The notes under the pieces: model-generated
Databases searched by the model: none
Seen by the model: only the letters and a program-made list of their open reading frames with translations
Told to the model about the DNA's origin: nothing
DNA from: Chitinophaga sancti
Lineage (GTDB): Bacteria; Bacteroidota; Bacteroidia; Chitinophagales; Chitinophagaceae
Assembly (NCBI RefSeq): GCF_034087045.1
Contig: NZ_CP139247.1
Span: forward strand, 4,056,001-4,120,000
Length of the DNA: 64,000 nt
Reading direction: 5' to 3'
Program-made: the position numbers and the translations under genes
Shown here: piece after piece, positions 1 to 9,800 of the stretch
Layout of the letters: the number at the start of each line of letters is the position of its first letter
How positions within the stretch are numbered: position 1 is the first letter of the stretch

Positions 1-213
1 TAAACGGGTTTTATTGACCAATAGCAAACCGGCAATCACGAGTTCTCCCAGGGGCAGTGCCCATGCGATAATATTCGAATATTGGGTGATGAAGGGAGAT
101 TGGCTGAGTTGTCTGCTAAATACGGAGTAATCCAGCAATTTGCTGATACTGGTATATACAAACAGGAAAACCAGCAGGGCTGATATTAGTTCAATCCATC
201 TTTTTTTAGGCAT
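1..213 (-). CDS. DoxX/MauE-like membrane protein, N-terminal part only
   Basis: The reading frame opens with ATG at 213 on the minus strand and runs off the left edge of the window, so only 71 residues are visible. It begins MPKKRWIELISALLVFLF and has a first membrane helix at about residues 7-22, then a short loop containing SKLLDY, then a second hydrophobic stretch at about 50-66 (IIAWALPLGELVIAGLLL). The SKLLD segment after helix 1 and the P-x-G-E-L pattern in helix 2 are typical of the MauE/DoxX-like redox-associated membrane proteins common in Bacteroidota. Those proteins are usually four-helix inner-membrane proteins linked to thiol or quinone redox chemistry. The remaining helices and the partner genes lie outside the window, so the assignment rests on the N-terminal pattern alone. 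Confidence 0.6.
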   Translation of the reverse strand, partial: MPKKRWIELISALLVFLFVYTSISKLLDYSVFSRQLSQSPFITQYSNIIAWALPLGELVIAGLLLVNKTRL

Positions 214-261
214 AGGGCTAGAGATGGGGACTAATATAGTGCTTATTTTTAATTTGTTTGT

Positions 262-291
262 AAAAAAATAAGGACCGCTACTGCGGTCCTT
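262..291 (-). terminator. Rho-independent terminator of the small coiled-coil gene
   Basis: A perfect hairpin has arms AAGGACCGC (270-278) and GCGGTCCTT (283-291) with a four-base loop. On the minus strand it is followed by a T-rich run (plus-strand A-run 262-268). It begins about 10 bases after the stop codon at 302. Confidence 0.8.
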
Positions 292-301
292 GTTTAAAAC
301 T

Positions 302-712
302 TCACCTTATATCTCGTTTCCTCACTTCCTGCGCCTGCAGGACCAGATTTACCGGAAAATTTTCTGTCACATATTCATCAAATCCTATTCCCAATCTTCT
401 CGCGTCTCTTTCCATATTTTCCAGCTTTTCCAGCATGTGCTGCTGGTGACGCCTGATATGTTCCTCATTAGAAAAATCGCTTCCGTGTGGGGTTAACCAG
501 GCTTGCTGTAAGGCCACCTCGTTGCGCAGGGCTTCGAATCGTGTGTCCATCTGAAGAAAAGCAGTATGAAAATATTCCAGCTTTTCTAAGAGGGAACGAT
601 CAAAGTGATACTGTAAAATATTGGCTAACTGGGTTTTAAGGTTGATATTCCGGTTTTCCAGTACGGCCAGTTGTTTTTTGCACCTGTCAAGGGCATTGCG
701 CAAGTCTTCCAT
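302..712 (-). CDS. Small charged coiled-coil protein of unknown function
   Basis: The protein has 136 residues from ATG at 712. The frame could be extended to a TTG at 760, but ATG 712 (MEDLRNALDRCKKQLAVLEN) is the better start because it opens directly into a heptad-like helical region. Residues 1-60 are rich in Leu, Lys, Glu and Arg with coiled-coil spacing. A middle part (about 60-110) is predicted helical and carries several His residues (EEHIRRHQQHMLEKLENMER). There is no signal peptide or membrane helix, so it is probably cytoplasmic. It is the last minus-strand gene before a good terminator and lies 88 bases after the response-regulator gene, so it may be co-transcribed with the two-component pair. 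I do not recognise a family. Confidence 0.6.
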   Translation of the reverse strand: MEDLRNALDRCKKQLAVLENRNINLKTQLANILQYHFDRSLLEKLEYFHTAFLQMDTRFEALRNEVALQQAWLTPHGSDFSNEEHIRRHQQHMLEKLENMERDARRLGIGFDEYVTENFPVNLVLQAQEVRKRDIR

Positions 713-800
713 CGCTAAAAATCTTATCAGTTCAAAGATACTTAGCGTCTGTTTGGCCAAACAGGATACGGGTCAGTAGGAAAACTGATTTTTATCATGC

Positions 801-1862
801 TTAGTTTACGAGGTTCGCCAGCTTTTGTTCATTCAGGATCGTGATAACCCCTTGTTTAATCTCCAGCAACTTTTCATCTCTGAAATCACCCAGTGTCCTG
901 ATCATGGATTCGGTAGCTGTACCTGCGATAGTCGCCAGATTTTCTCTGGAGATGTCGATCGAGAATGGCTGATCCTTGGTTACATGGTATTTCTTTTTCA
1001 GGAAAAGGAGGGCTTCGGCCACTTTCTTACGCAGGGAGCTGTAAGCGATGTGGAGCAGTTGTTGTTCCTTTTCTGTGATGTTTTTGGCCAGTAGGCGTAT
1101 AAATTGCTGGGCCACTTCCCTGTTATTGTTAATGAGTGTCTCAAAGTCTTCTCTGGGGATGGCGGTCAGTTCACAATCGTCCAGTGCTTCTGCATTTTCG
1201 TGATAGTTACTGCCTTCCAGGAGGGCTACATAGCCGAGGAAATCGCCGGCGCTATAGAGGTTAGCTGCCAGTTCTTTACCGTCATTATTCACCTTGTAGG
1301 TTTTTACTCTTCCTTTCTGTATGTAATACAGGCTGGTAGGGCGGTTGCCTTCCTGGTAAATGAGTTGTTTCTTTTTGAACCGGTCGGTATTACCTTCTTC
1401 CATGAGGGTTTGAAGTGTGTTCGTCCCGGTTGCACTCGTCAATAGTTGTTGTAATCCTTCCATATCTGACGTAAGTTCCAATTTCTTAACAGCGGCTTTT
1501 TTAAGCCTTCTCTCCACTGCATTCAGCAGGTCGGTGCCACTGAATGGCTTGGTGATATAATCGTCCGCACCCATTTCCATGCCTTTCCGGAAATCTCCAC
1601 GTTCACTTTTGGCGGTGAGAAAAATAAAGGGGGTATCCTGTACGTCGGGGTTCTTTTGCAGCAGGTGCAGTACCCCATATCCGTCTAATACAGGCATCAT
1701 GATATCACAAACCACCAGGTCCGGTTGGTGTTCCAATGCCAGTTCTACGCCGGTTTTGCCGTTTTCGGCGGTAATTACTTTGTAGTTGGCAAGCTCAAGG
1801 ATCTCGGCGGTGTTCTCCCGAATATCGTCGTTGTCTTCTATAAGTAAGATAGTTTTCATCAT
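801..1862 (-). CDS. Response regulator: REC receiver fused to a CRP/FNR-type DNA-binding module
   Basis: The protein has 353 residues. An N-terminal receiver domain (about 3-120) has the acidic pair ED near the start, the phosphoacceptor D53 in VVCDIMMPVLDG, a conserved Thr (FLTAKS) and Lys (YITKPF). A cyclic-nucleotide-binding-like beta-roll follows (about 150-265, YQEGNRPTSLYYIQKGRVKT), then a CRP-type helix-turn-helix (about 285-345; ISRENLATIAGTATESMIRTL). Receiver outputs are usually OmpR, NarL, LytTR or AraC domains; here the output is a CRP-like sensor/activator, so two inputs could be combined. It lies 13 bases downstream of the histidine kinase on the same strand, so the two form an operon and very likely a cognate pair. 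The start is one of two consecutive ATG codons (1862 or 1859). The target genes cannot be read from the sequence. Confidence 0.88.
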   Translation of the reverse strand: MMKTILLIEDNDDIRENTAEILELANYKVITAENGKTGVELALEHQPDLVVCDIMMPVLDGYGVLHLLQKNPDVQDTPFIFLTAKSERGDFRKGMEMGADDYITKPFSGTDLLNAVERRLKKAAVKKLELTSDMEGLQQLLTSATGTNTLQTLMEEGNTDRFKKKQLIYQEGNRPTSLYYIQKGRVKTYKVNNDGKELAANLYSAGDFLGYVALLEGSNYHENAEALDDCELTAIPREDFETLINNNREVAQQFIRLLAKNITEKEQQLLHIAYSSLRKKVAEALLFLKKKYHVTKDQPFSIDISRENLATIAGTATESMIRTLGDFRDEKLLEIKQGVITILNEQKLANLVN

Positions 1863-1875
1863 TTGAGCGTTTTAG

Positions 1876-3096
1876 TTAAGATTGCAGAAAGGTCACAGTA
1901 AAGGTAGTACCTTTATTTAATTCACTCTTACATGTGATCTTTCCGTTCATCAGTTCTGCGTATTTACTTACAATGTGCAGCCCCAATCCCGTCCCCTGTA
2001 TATTGCTGACATTGGTGCCCCTGAAAAACCGCTCAAACAAATGCTGTTGGTCCTCTTCGGAGATACCTATACCGGAATCGCTTACTTCGAGTTTGATAAT
2101 ATGTCCTTTCTGAAGGGTGCTCACGCGTATCACTCCATATTTTCCGGAGAATTTGATCGCATTGCCCAATAAATTGAGCAGGATATGTTTGATCAGCGAA
2201 GGATCCAGTTTTACTTTGGAAGGGCCTTTGTGTTCATATTCGATCTTCTGGCCTTCCTGTACGAGATCCTGCATTTCCTGGATAATGGCAGTGGTGTGTA
2301 GCTGCATATCGAAGGTGTTGCTTCTGACTGTTACACCTCCTTCTTCAATTTTTCCGACAGACAGGAAATCATTCAATACTTCGGTGAGCAGGGTCACGGA
2401 AGAGATGATTCGTTGTATATGTTTACTTCTTTTAGGTTGGTCTTCTGTATTTATATATTGATTAACTAGGAAAGCAGAGGAAAGAATGGTGCTCAGGGGG
2501 GTCCTGAACTCATGGGAGGCCATGGAAACGAAGCGGCTTTTCAGTTCACTCAGTTCTTTTTCTTTGTTCAGCGCGATCATCACTTCCTGTTTGGAAAGTT
2601 CCAGTTGTTCCAGGGCATGTGTGAGCTGCTGGGTACGCTCAGCGATCTTCTGTTCCAGCTCGTTATGCATTTTTTCGAGCTTTTCTTCCGCCTTTTTCCT
2701 TTCAGTGATATTATTGATATAGGAGATAACGAAAGAGCCTTCTTCATGTTGGTATTGACTGAGGCTGACCTCAACGGAGAATTCAGAGCCATCTTTTTTG
2801 AGTGCAAAAAGATCCATGCCGATACCCATAGGGCGGCTTTGGGGTTGGCTACTGAAGCTGTCGCGAAATTCTTCGTGTTTAGGCCGGAAGCGCATGGGCA
2901 GGAGGCGCTCAATGGTCTGGCCAATGAGCTCTTCTCTTTGATAACCAAATTGTTCCAGTGCGAAGTCGTTTATTAGCACGATCTCACCCTGCCGGTTGGT
3001 CACCAGTATGCCAATGCTGGCAAAATTGAACAGCGCTTCAAAGCGTTGTAATTCTTTATCGTATTCCTTTTTATACAGGTTGTTACCGTAGAGCAT
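1876..3096 (-). CDS. PAS-domain sensor histidine kinase
   Basis: The protein has 406 residues and no signal peptide or membrane helix, so it is a cytoplasmic kinase. A PAS domain (about 16-135) begins at FEALFNFASIGILVTNRQG and ends in the PAC-type ITERKKAEEKL. A coiled-coil linker (about 135-185) leads to the HisKA dimerization domain with the phosphoacceptor H195 in SHEFRTPLSTIL. The HATPase domain has the N box (LLGNAIKFSG), the G1 box (DSGIGI) and the G2 box (GTGLGLHIV), so it looks active. It lies upstream of the REC-CRP regulator with only 13 bases between them and is presumably its kinase. The PAS ligand is unknown; no heme or flavin signature is obvious. Confidence 0.9.
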   Translation of the reverse strand: MLYGNNLYKKEYDKELQRFEALFNFASIGILVTNRQGEIVLINDFALEQFGYQREELIGQTIERLLPMRFRPKHEEFRDSFSSQPQSRPMGIGMDLFALKKDGSEFSVEVSLSQYQHEEGSFVISYINNITERKKAEEKLEKMHNELEQKIAERTQQLTHALEQLELSKQEVMIALNKEKELSELKSRFVSMASHEFRTPLSTILSSAFLVNQYINTEDQPKRSKHIQRIISSVTLLTEVLNDFLSVGKIEEGGVTVRSNTFDMQLHTTAIIQEMQDLVQEGQKIEYEHKGPSKVKLDPSLIKHILLNLLGNAIKFSGKYGVIRVSTLQKGHIIKLEVSDSGIGISEEDQQHLFERFFRGTNVSNIQGTGLGLHIVSKYAELMNGKITCKSELNKGTTFTVTFLQS

Positions 3097-3183
3097 AGTT
3101 ACAAGATCAGCCTTACAGCTGTAAAATTCCGCTACGGTGGGGTGAATGCATATGATCAGTGTCAGTAGTTCCGGTGATTATCA

Positions 3184-4026
3184 TCATCGGCCATAGGGAG
3201 CAAGCCATTTGGCCGCCAGCGATGGCCAGGTTTCGCCTGCCAAGTTGCCTTTGCGAAGGCCGTATCCATGACCGCCTTTTGGTAAAAAGTGTAGTTCTAC
3301 CGGCACTTTTGCATCCCGGAGGGCGCCTGCCATGACCAGGGCACTGTTGCCATAAGGATCGTCCGCAGTGGCGAAGAGGAACATAGGAGGGGTGTTGGTG
3401 TTTACTTTCAGCTCAGGGGTAAGGGAGCGGTTTTCTCCCTTGTCCAGGTAAGCAGGGTAGATCAGGACACTGAAAGCCGGTTTGGCAGATTGGTTGTCTG
3501 CCGCATCTATCTTTTTGTAACTGTCTGCTTCATAAAGTGTACTGATGCGTGCACTGAGACTACCGCCGGCGGAGAAGCCCAGTATACCTACTTTGTCAGG
3601 ATTGATCTTATACTCCGCTGCCCTGCTTTTTACGAGGCGGATGGCACGTTGTGCATCCTGTAAGGCGCCTTGTTCTTTGTCAGGTACACGGTATTGCAGT
3701 ACGAAAGCGGTGAAACCAAGGGTATTGAGCCATTTGGCGATTTCATAACCTTCGTGGTTGATAGCGAGTATTTTATAACCACCACCGGGGCATACGATTA
3801 CTGCTGCACCATTGGGTTTGGCAGGGTGGAATACCTGGAGGGTAGGGTCGGTCACGTCGGTGAGACGGACTACATGGTTGGAAGTGTCCGGAGTGGTTTT
3901 AGCGGGGTGTTTCGGAGCAGTTTCTCCGGGAACATCGCCAGGCCATATATGAATAATGTCTTTATCCTGGGCAATTGCATGCATACTAATAGCTAATACT
4001 ATGACGAGTAGTCTGATAGTTTTCAT
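3184..4026 (-). CDS. Secreted alpha/beta-hydrolase esterase (acetyl or feruloyl esterase type)
   Basis: The protein has 280 residues with a signal peptide (MKTIRLLVIVLAISMHAIAQ). The fold is an esterase of the BD-FAE / acetyl-xylan-esterase-like alpha/beta-hydrolase group. The oxyanion motif is CPGGGY, the nucleophile S152 sits in GFSAGGS, the likely acid is D222 or D223 (FATADDPYG) and the catalytic H253 is in KGGHGYG. Relatives remove acetyl or hydroxycinnamoyl groups from plant polysaccharides or hydrolyse related small esters; the exact substrate cannot be read here. It is divergent from the GH19 chitinase across about 140 bases of AT-rich DNA and lies 88 bases upstream of the kinase gene, so read-through into the two-component genes is possible. 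Confidence 0.82.
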   Translation of the reverse strand: MKTIRLLVIVLAISMHAIAQDKDIIHIWPGDVPGETAPKHPAKTTPDTSNHVVRLTDVTDPTLQVFHPAKPNGAAVIVCPGGGYKILAINHEGYEIAKWLNTLGFTAFVLQYRVPDKEQGALQDAQRAIRLVKSRAAEYKINPDKVGILGFSAGGSLSARISTLYEADSYKKIDAADNQSAKPAFSVLIYPAYLDKGENRSLTPELKVNTNTPPMFLFATADDPYGNSALVMAGALRDAKVPVELHFLPKGGHGYGLRKGNLAGETWPSLAAKWLAPYGR

Positions 4027-4167
4027 AAGTGGAAAAGTATGGAATAAAAATAAGTATTCTGAGATAGAAAAAAAATGTTTTAGGTCATACGCCGGATTTT
4101 GTGCCGGATTTCAAAATAATAAAAAACCTATCTTCGCCAGACTCAAAATAACCAAAATACTGTATCT

Positions 4168-6225
4168 ATGAAAACATTGTTGTCCCGCATGGTGTGGGTG
4201 ATCCTATTCACCTGCTATTTGCTACCCATTCATTCTCAATCCTTATCATCCGTTATTGACAGCACTGAGTGGAATACGTTTTTCCCTCACCGCTTCAATC
4301 CTGACGATCGCACCGGTGCTGGTACATTGCCCACGACCGCTGCTAAGGATTTTTATTCCTATGCTAACTTTGCCAAAGCCGTGACATGGATGAGCAATAT
4401 AAAGATTATTGTAGAACGGCGTTGTGCTACCAACCTGTATCGCCTGATCCGTGTGGACAAAACCACCGGCTCTTCTATTGTGATTCGTACGGTAGATGGG
4501 TTTAACAGCTCTACTAACAACATCATTACCACCACAGTGGATTATGGCACCTTTGCGAATGAAGGTGACCTGACAGTACGCAAACGGGAACTGATGGCTT
4601 TTCTGGCGAATATTTCGCAGGAAACCACTGGTGGCTGGGCAACAGCACCGGGTGGTCAATATGCCTGGGGATTGTATTTCAGGGAGGAAGTAGGGTATGA
4701 GGGTACTATGAATATTGGTTACAGGGATGAAACCAATGCAGAATATCCGCCTGCTGCAGGCAAGTCTTATCATGGTCGTGGACCGATCCAGCTGAGTTAT
4801 AATTATAACTATGGTCAGGCGAGTGAGTTTATCTTCGGTGATAAGAATGTATTGCTGGCCAATCCGGAGAAGGTAATTGAAGACGGAGCGATTGCATTTG
4901 AAACCGCGATCTGGTTCTGGATGGCAGAGCAGTATCCAAAGCCTTGTTGTCATGATGTGATGATTCCCGGCAAATGGGTACCGACAGCTACGCAGACGGC
5001 TGCCGGGATCAGGGCAGGGTTTGGTGCGACGGTGAATATTATTAATGGCGGTGTAGAATGTGGGGGTGGTACGGAAAAAACACAGGTAGTAGGCCGCATT
5101 GGTCATTATACCCGCTATACCGGTTTGAAAGGGGTGAGCCTGGAGTTGGATGGTGGCAATAATGCCAGTAATTGTGGTTGTGCAAATATGAGCCAGTTTG
5201 TGATTGATAATACGGAATGCAGCATGATCGTATCGCTTACATTTACTGCTCCTGCAAATGGTATACTGGATGTGACCAGCCTTTCTCCCCTTACATTATC
5301 AGTGGCTAAGAATGATCCGAATAATGAGGTGACGGCCGTTTATATTAAAATAGATGGTCAGCGGTTGAGTGGAACGAGTGTATCCTGGACACCACCTGCG
5401 TATAAGTCTTATACCGCTACAGCAGTGGCATTGCGGAATGGCAAGGATTCAGTGGTAACGACTACAACATTTGCCGTATGGAATAGCCAGACATTTGCAG
5501 GTTGTGCGTATTTGCCGGCGTGGGATGCGACGAAGAATTATACGACGGTAGGCAATATCGTGCTGTATAATTCTATCGTGTATAGAAATCAGTGGTGGGC
5601 AGGTAGTGCAGACGTTCCAGGTGGTAATGATACGTGGGCAGTGGTAGGAACCTGCGTTGGTAATGGCGGCAATGGTGGTGGAAATGGGCAAAGTTGTGGC
5701 AGTATTCCGGGTTGGACACAGGGTGGTATATATGTAGCCGGTAACCAGGTGGCATATGGAGGGAAGATATACCAGGCAAAGTGGTGGACACAGGGTAATC
5801 AGCCTGATTTAAATGTAGGAGATGGTTTACCATGGACGTATGTGGGGGTGTGTAGTGCTTCAGCGATAGCTTCGGCTGTGTCAGGGCCTGCAGCTGTGTC
5901 TGCGAAGACAGGTGTTGCTTCAGCAACGGATAAACCTGTTGTAGCAGCTTCAGGTAAGACGCTTGTTGCTACAACAGCATTGACTGTTTATCCAAACCCG
6001 GTTAGTGGTAATACTTTAACATTGAATATTAATAGTGCTACGAATGAGCAGTTGGAAGTATCCTTATTAGATGTTCAATCAGGTAATCCTGTATTGCAGA
6101 AATTGATTAATACAAGTGGTGCGGTACAGCTGGATATCAGTACTGTGCCAGCAGGTGTATGGGTACTGAAAGTGAACGGGAAAGCGGGCTTAATTGGCAG
6201 TGCAAAAATAGTCAGGATCCGGTAA
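4168..6225 (+). CDS. Secreted GH19 chitinase with two CBM5/12-like modules and a type IX secretion tail
   Basis: The protein has 685 residues and a signal peptide ending near residue 23 (LLPIHSQS). A GH19 domain covers about residues 30-320. The catalytic acid E152 is in ISQETTGGW and the second acid is E174 in LYFREEVGYEG, matching the two-glutamate arrangement of plant class I/II chitinases; GRGPIQLSYNYNYG and NIINGGVECGGG are also family motifs. An Ig-like stretch (about 350-440) precedes two chitin-binding CBM5/12-type modules (about 446-494 and 513-570) built around Y..W..A and NQWW/KWW. A Gly/Asn-rich linker separates the two modules. A C-terminal sorting domain (about 604-685) starts LTVYPNPVSG, the type A signal for T9SS export. 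The gene therefore encodes an exported endochitinase for chitin breakdown. Confidence 0.93.
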   Translation: MKTLLSRMVWVILFTCYLLPIHSQSLSSVIDSTEWNTFFPHRFNPDDRTGAGTLPTTAAKDFYSYANFAKAVTWMSNIKIIVERRCATNLYRLIRVDKTTGSSIVIRTVDGFNSSTNNIITTTVDYGTFANEGDLTVRKRELMAFLANISQETTGGWATAPGGQYAWGLYFREEVGYEGTMNIGYRDETNAEYPPAAGKSYHGRGPIQLSYNYNYGQASEFIFGDKNVLLANPEKVIEDGAIAFETAIWFWMAEQYPKPCCHDVMIPGKWVPTATQTAAGIRAGFGATVNIINGGVECGGGTEKTQVVGRIGHYTRYTGLKGVSLELDGGNNASNCGCANMSQFVIDNTECSMIVSLTFTAPANGILDVTSLSPLTLSVAKNDPNNEVTAVYIKIDGQRLSGTSVSWTPPAYKSYTATAVALRNGKDSVVTTTTFAVWNSQTFAGCAYLPAWDATKNYTTVGNIVLYNSIVYRNQWWAGSADVPGGNDTWAVVGTCVGNGGNGGGNGQSCGSIPGWTQGGIYVAGNQVAYGGKIYQAKWWTQGNQPDLNVGDGLPWTYVGVCSASAIASAVSGPAAVSAKTGVASATDKPVVAASGKTLVATTALTVYPNPVSGNTLTLNINSATNEQLEVSLLDVQSGNPVLQKLINTSGAVQLDISTVPAGVWVLKVNGKAGLIGSAKIVRIR

Positions 6226-6262
6226 TTAGTATTAAAACGCTCTTCCAAAGAATCAATTAAAC

Positions 6263-6326
6263 GACCCGCACCAGCGGGTCTGCATCGCAGGAGTGGAAAG
6301 TTGCAAAGCAAATTTTCACTCCTGCG
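6263..6326 (+). terminator. Two consecutive hairpins behind the chitinase gene
   Basis: The first hairpin has arms GACCCGC (6263-6269) and GCGGGTC (6274-6280). The second is a perfect 10-bp inverted repeat, CGCAGGAGTG (6286-6295) and CACTCCTGCG (6317-6326), with a 21-base loop. Neither is followed by a long T-run, so termination or 3'-end protection is inferred. Confidence 0.45.
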
Positions 6327-6344
6327 TAACTAAATCCCCCTTTT

Positions 6345-6734
6345 ATGCGTTTAAATAAAATGCGAACCATTTACTTACTTCTTACCGTAGCGCTGCTCAG
6401 CAGCTGTAGCAAGAAAATCACTCCTGAAAAATTAGGAGAATGTACCAAATATGCCATCGTATCCATATCCCGTATCGAACACGTCAACGACAGCATCAAA
6501 GTATATTTCCTTGTTAATAACGGCTGTGGACAGTTTAACAAATTTATAGAAAAGGACTCTGCCGGTGCCCATATCGTAACCGTTCAAGCTGTCTACAAAG
6601 GCTGCTTTTGTACCATGGATATTCCGGAACGTTCTGCCAGTTACAAATTTAAACCTACTAAATCCGGCACCTCCTTCCTGACATTCAGAGGAGTAAACGG
6701 TGATGATATTACGGAAACTATCGATGTTAAATAA
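6345..6734 (+). CDS. Small lipoprotein of unknown function
   Basis: The protein has 129 residues with a lipoprotein signal; the lipobox LLSSC places the lipidated Cys at residue 21. A second ATG at 6360 would give a shorter but equally good signal (MRTIYLLLTVALLSSC), so the start is uncertain. The mature part is about 108 residues, mostly beta-type, with cysteines in GECTKY, NNGCGQF and YKGCFCTMD that could form disulphides in the periplasm. I recognise no family. It lies 119 bases behind the chitinase, after the hairpins, and ends at a strong bidirectional terminator. A link to chitin use is possible only by position. Confidence 0.65.
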   Translation: MRLNKMRTIYLLLTVALLSSCSKKITPEKLGECTKYAIVSISRIEHVNDSIKVYFLVNNGCGQFNKFIEKDSAGAHIVTVQAVYKGCFCTMDIPERSASYKFKPTKSGTSFLTFRGVNGDDITETIDVK

Positions 6735-6777
6735 AATGAGGAGGCCGTATCTTAAGTAAGATGCGGCCTCATTTTAT
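6731..6777. terminator. Bidirectional terminator between convergent genes
   Basis: The left arm (from 6731, beginning ATAAAATGAGG) pairs with the right arm ending GGCCTCATTTTAT (to 6776), with a small bulge. A-rich and T-rich ends allow termination in both directions. It lies between the lipoprotein gene (plus) and the end of the hybrid regulator (minus). Confidence 0.8.
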
Positions 6778-6856
6778 TCGGGTACCTAATGTAGATAGTT
6801 AGTCTTTTTAACCCTTCTGAGGAGTTTTTTTTATTTATGATCCACCTCCTCTCATG

Positions 6857-9800
6857 TTATCCCGCTGCTTTCACCTTTTTTAGATGTACACTTGGTGGCA
6901 CTCCAAACTGGGTCTTAAAACATTTACTGAAATAAAACGGATCATTCATCCCCACTTTATAAGCCACCTCCGCCACCGTGTATTCTCCTGTATTCAACAA
7001 CTCAGCAGCTTTTTTCACCCTCACTAACCTGATATATTCATTTGGCGAATACCCAGTCAACCCTTTTACTTTTTTGTAAAATAACGTTCTGCCCATTTTC
7101 ATGGAGAGTGCAAAATCATCTACAGAGAACTGCGCATTATCCAGGTTCTTTTCAATGATCACATTGATCTTATCTAAGAATTGCTGATCTGCTTCATTCT
7201 CCGAAATATGTACGGCAAAGAAACCAGGATCATTCGCAAAGCGCTTCCTGATCTTTTCCCGTTGTTCTATAATCCTGATAATAGTGGTCAGTAAGAACCG
7301 TGTGCTGAAAGGTTTGGTGATATAAGCATCTGCACCTGCATTAATACCCTGTAACTGGTGCTCCCCACTGGACAATGCTGTGAGTAATATCACCGGTATA
7401 TGACAGGTCTGGAATTCACTCCTTATCTTATGTGTAATGTCTAATCCACTCATCTCAGGGAGCATCACATCGCAAACAATGAGGTCCGGAGATTGTGCAA
7501 TGGCTTGTTCTAATCCTTCCCTGCCATTTGCCGCTGTATCTATATGGAAATAACGACCCAGGGTAGTTGCCAGGTACGCAGCAATATCGGCATTGTCTTC
7601 AATGATCAATACATTGTACCTGGAACTGGGTTGTGGTATTGCTGAAGTGTCGGTATCATCAATAAATGGAATCACCGGTTCTTTAGGTACCACCTGCAGG
7701 GCGATTTCATCTGCCTGGTACGCCTGTTTGTGAATGGGAAGGTTTATTTTGAATGTCACACCCGCATCGGCATTATTCTCAAAACTAATCTCTCCTTTGT
7801 GCAGGGTGACCAGTTCTTTGGTCAGTGACAAGCCTAAGCCGGTACCAGTGGGAGAGAAGGTCAGTTGTGTGAACCGCTGGAATACGAGATGTTGCTTCTC
7901 TTCGGAAATAGCAATGCCATTGTCGATTACTTTGATGGAAAGGTCATTGCTGACCGTTACTTCCAGATTGATCCTCCCGCCGGTAGGGGTGAACTTATGT
8001 GCATTGGAGAGTAAATTATACAGCATTTTATCCAGCTTACCCTGATCCACCCAGGCCATACAGGCATCTACATTGGACTGAAAGTTGAGGGTGATCTGCT
8101 TTTGCGCAGCGAGGTCCGTAAATCCATTACAGATGTCCTCTATAAACCGGATTACTTCTGTTTCCTGTACCTGCAACTGTAATTTATTATGCTGTATTTT
8201 CCTGAAATCCAGTAACTGATCTGCGAGGCGCATAAGTTGTGCTACCTGCCTTTGCATGATATGCAGGTGCTTGCCTGCTGGCTTGCCCGGAAGCAATTGT
8301 TCCATCGCACTCACGATGAGTGATAACGGTGTTCTGAACTCATGTGAGATATCTGTAAAGAAATTAAGCTTGTATTCAGTCAGTTCCTTTTCTAACGTCA
8401 CCGCATGTTGTAAGCGATGGATGCGTTTGTTGACAGTACGCACTCCCATGATGAGACAAATGATGAATGCAAGGTACCCGACGATGGCAATATCCGAACG
8501 CCAGAAAGGGGGGAGTACGATGAGTTGTATACGTGCTACATGCTTACTCCATGTACCATCATCATTCGTACCCCTTACTTTGAATGTATATTTTCCCGGC
8601 GGCAGATTACGATAAGTAGCCACATTATAACTGGAAGGTGCATTCCATTCATCTTCATAATTCTCTAAGATATAGGTATACTTATTCTGCTGCGGGTTTC
8701 TGAATGCCAGTGAGGCAAATGAAATGCTGAATACTTTCTGTCCGGGTTCCAGGGTGATCGCTTTGGCTGTACTGATAGATTCTTCTAAAGGCACAGGATT
8801 GCCTGCCACACTGAGTCCTGTCAGGAATACAGGGGCATCGCCATTGCCGTTTTTCAATTGCTCAGGAAAGAAGCTGTAAAAGCCATTCATGCTACCCCAT
8901 AACAACTGCCCGTTTTCTCTTTTAAAACAGGCACCTTCAGAAAATAAATTGCCCAGTGCATTATTGGCAAAATAAAATACTTCGAAGGTGCTCTTCTCTG
9001 GATTAAACCGGGTCAGGCCATTTTCAGTACTCACCCATAGGTTTCCCTGTGCATCTTCGAGCATACTATTTACAACATCATGCGAAAGCCCCTGTTCGGT
9101 AGTATAATTTATGAACTTCCTTTTCTTTCGTACAAACTGGCTGAAACCACCGCCGGTTGTACCTATCCAGATCCTTCCGGTATGATCTTCGCAAAGGCTT
9201 TTGATTTCATTACTCCCTAATCCAGCCTGGTAAGTGGTCACATTATTTTGACCCGCCAGTAAATTGTCAGGATTAAATACGAGTATACCATTGTTTGTAC
9301 CTGCCCATATCTGGTTTTGTTGATCCTGCATTAAGCAACGAACGTAGACAGGGTTTACGCCATCGTGAAAGAAACTCTTCCATTCCAGCGAATTGCCGCC
9401 ATTGTAAGTAGCGAGGTATAAACCACTCCCAAAAGTACCTACCCACATTCGCTGCTGGCGGTCCTGCATGATGGTGTACACAAGCCGGTTGTCACCTGTG
9501 GGCAACAGAAAATGTCTTGCTTTTTGTTGTAGTGAATCACGATGTACAATGTACACCCCATCGCCTTTGGTACCTATCCAGAGGTATCCCCGGGCGTCTT
9601 CTGTGATACAATAGATATTGGCACATTGTCCGGGTAGCAGGTGTTCTAAAGAGCGTATCTTTTCAAGGTGATCATTATATAGATACAGCGCACCATTGCG
9701 GGTACTTACCCATATGCGGTGATAGCTGTCTTCGAAGATGGTCTTCACCCCATTGGTAGTATACCTTTCAGGCGTTTGTGTCTCCGGGAAAATATGTGTG

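Noticed and set aside
4246..5106. Open frame of 286 codons on the minus strand inside the chitinase gene
   Set aside because: The plus-strand frame has both GH19 catalytic glutamates and a signal peptide. The antisense product is rich in Thr, Arg and His, as expected of a shadow frame.
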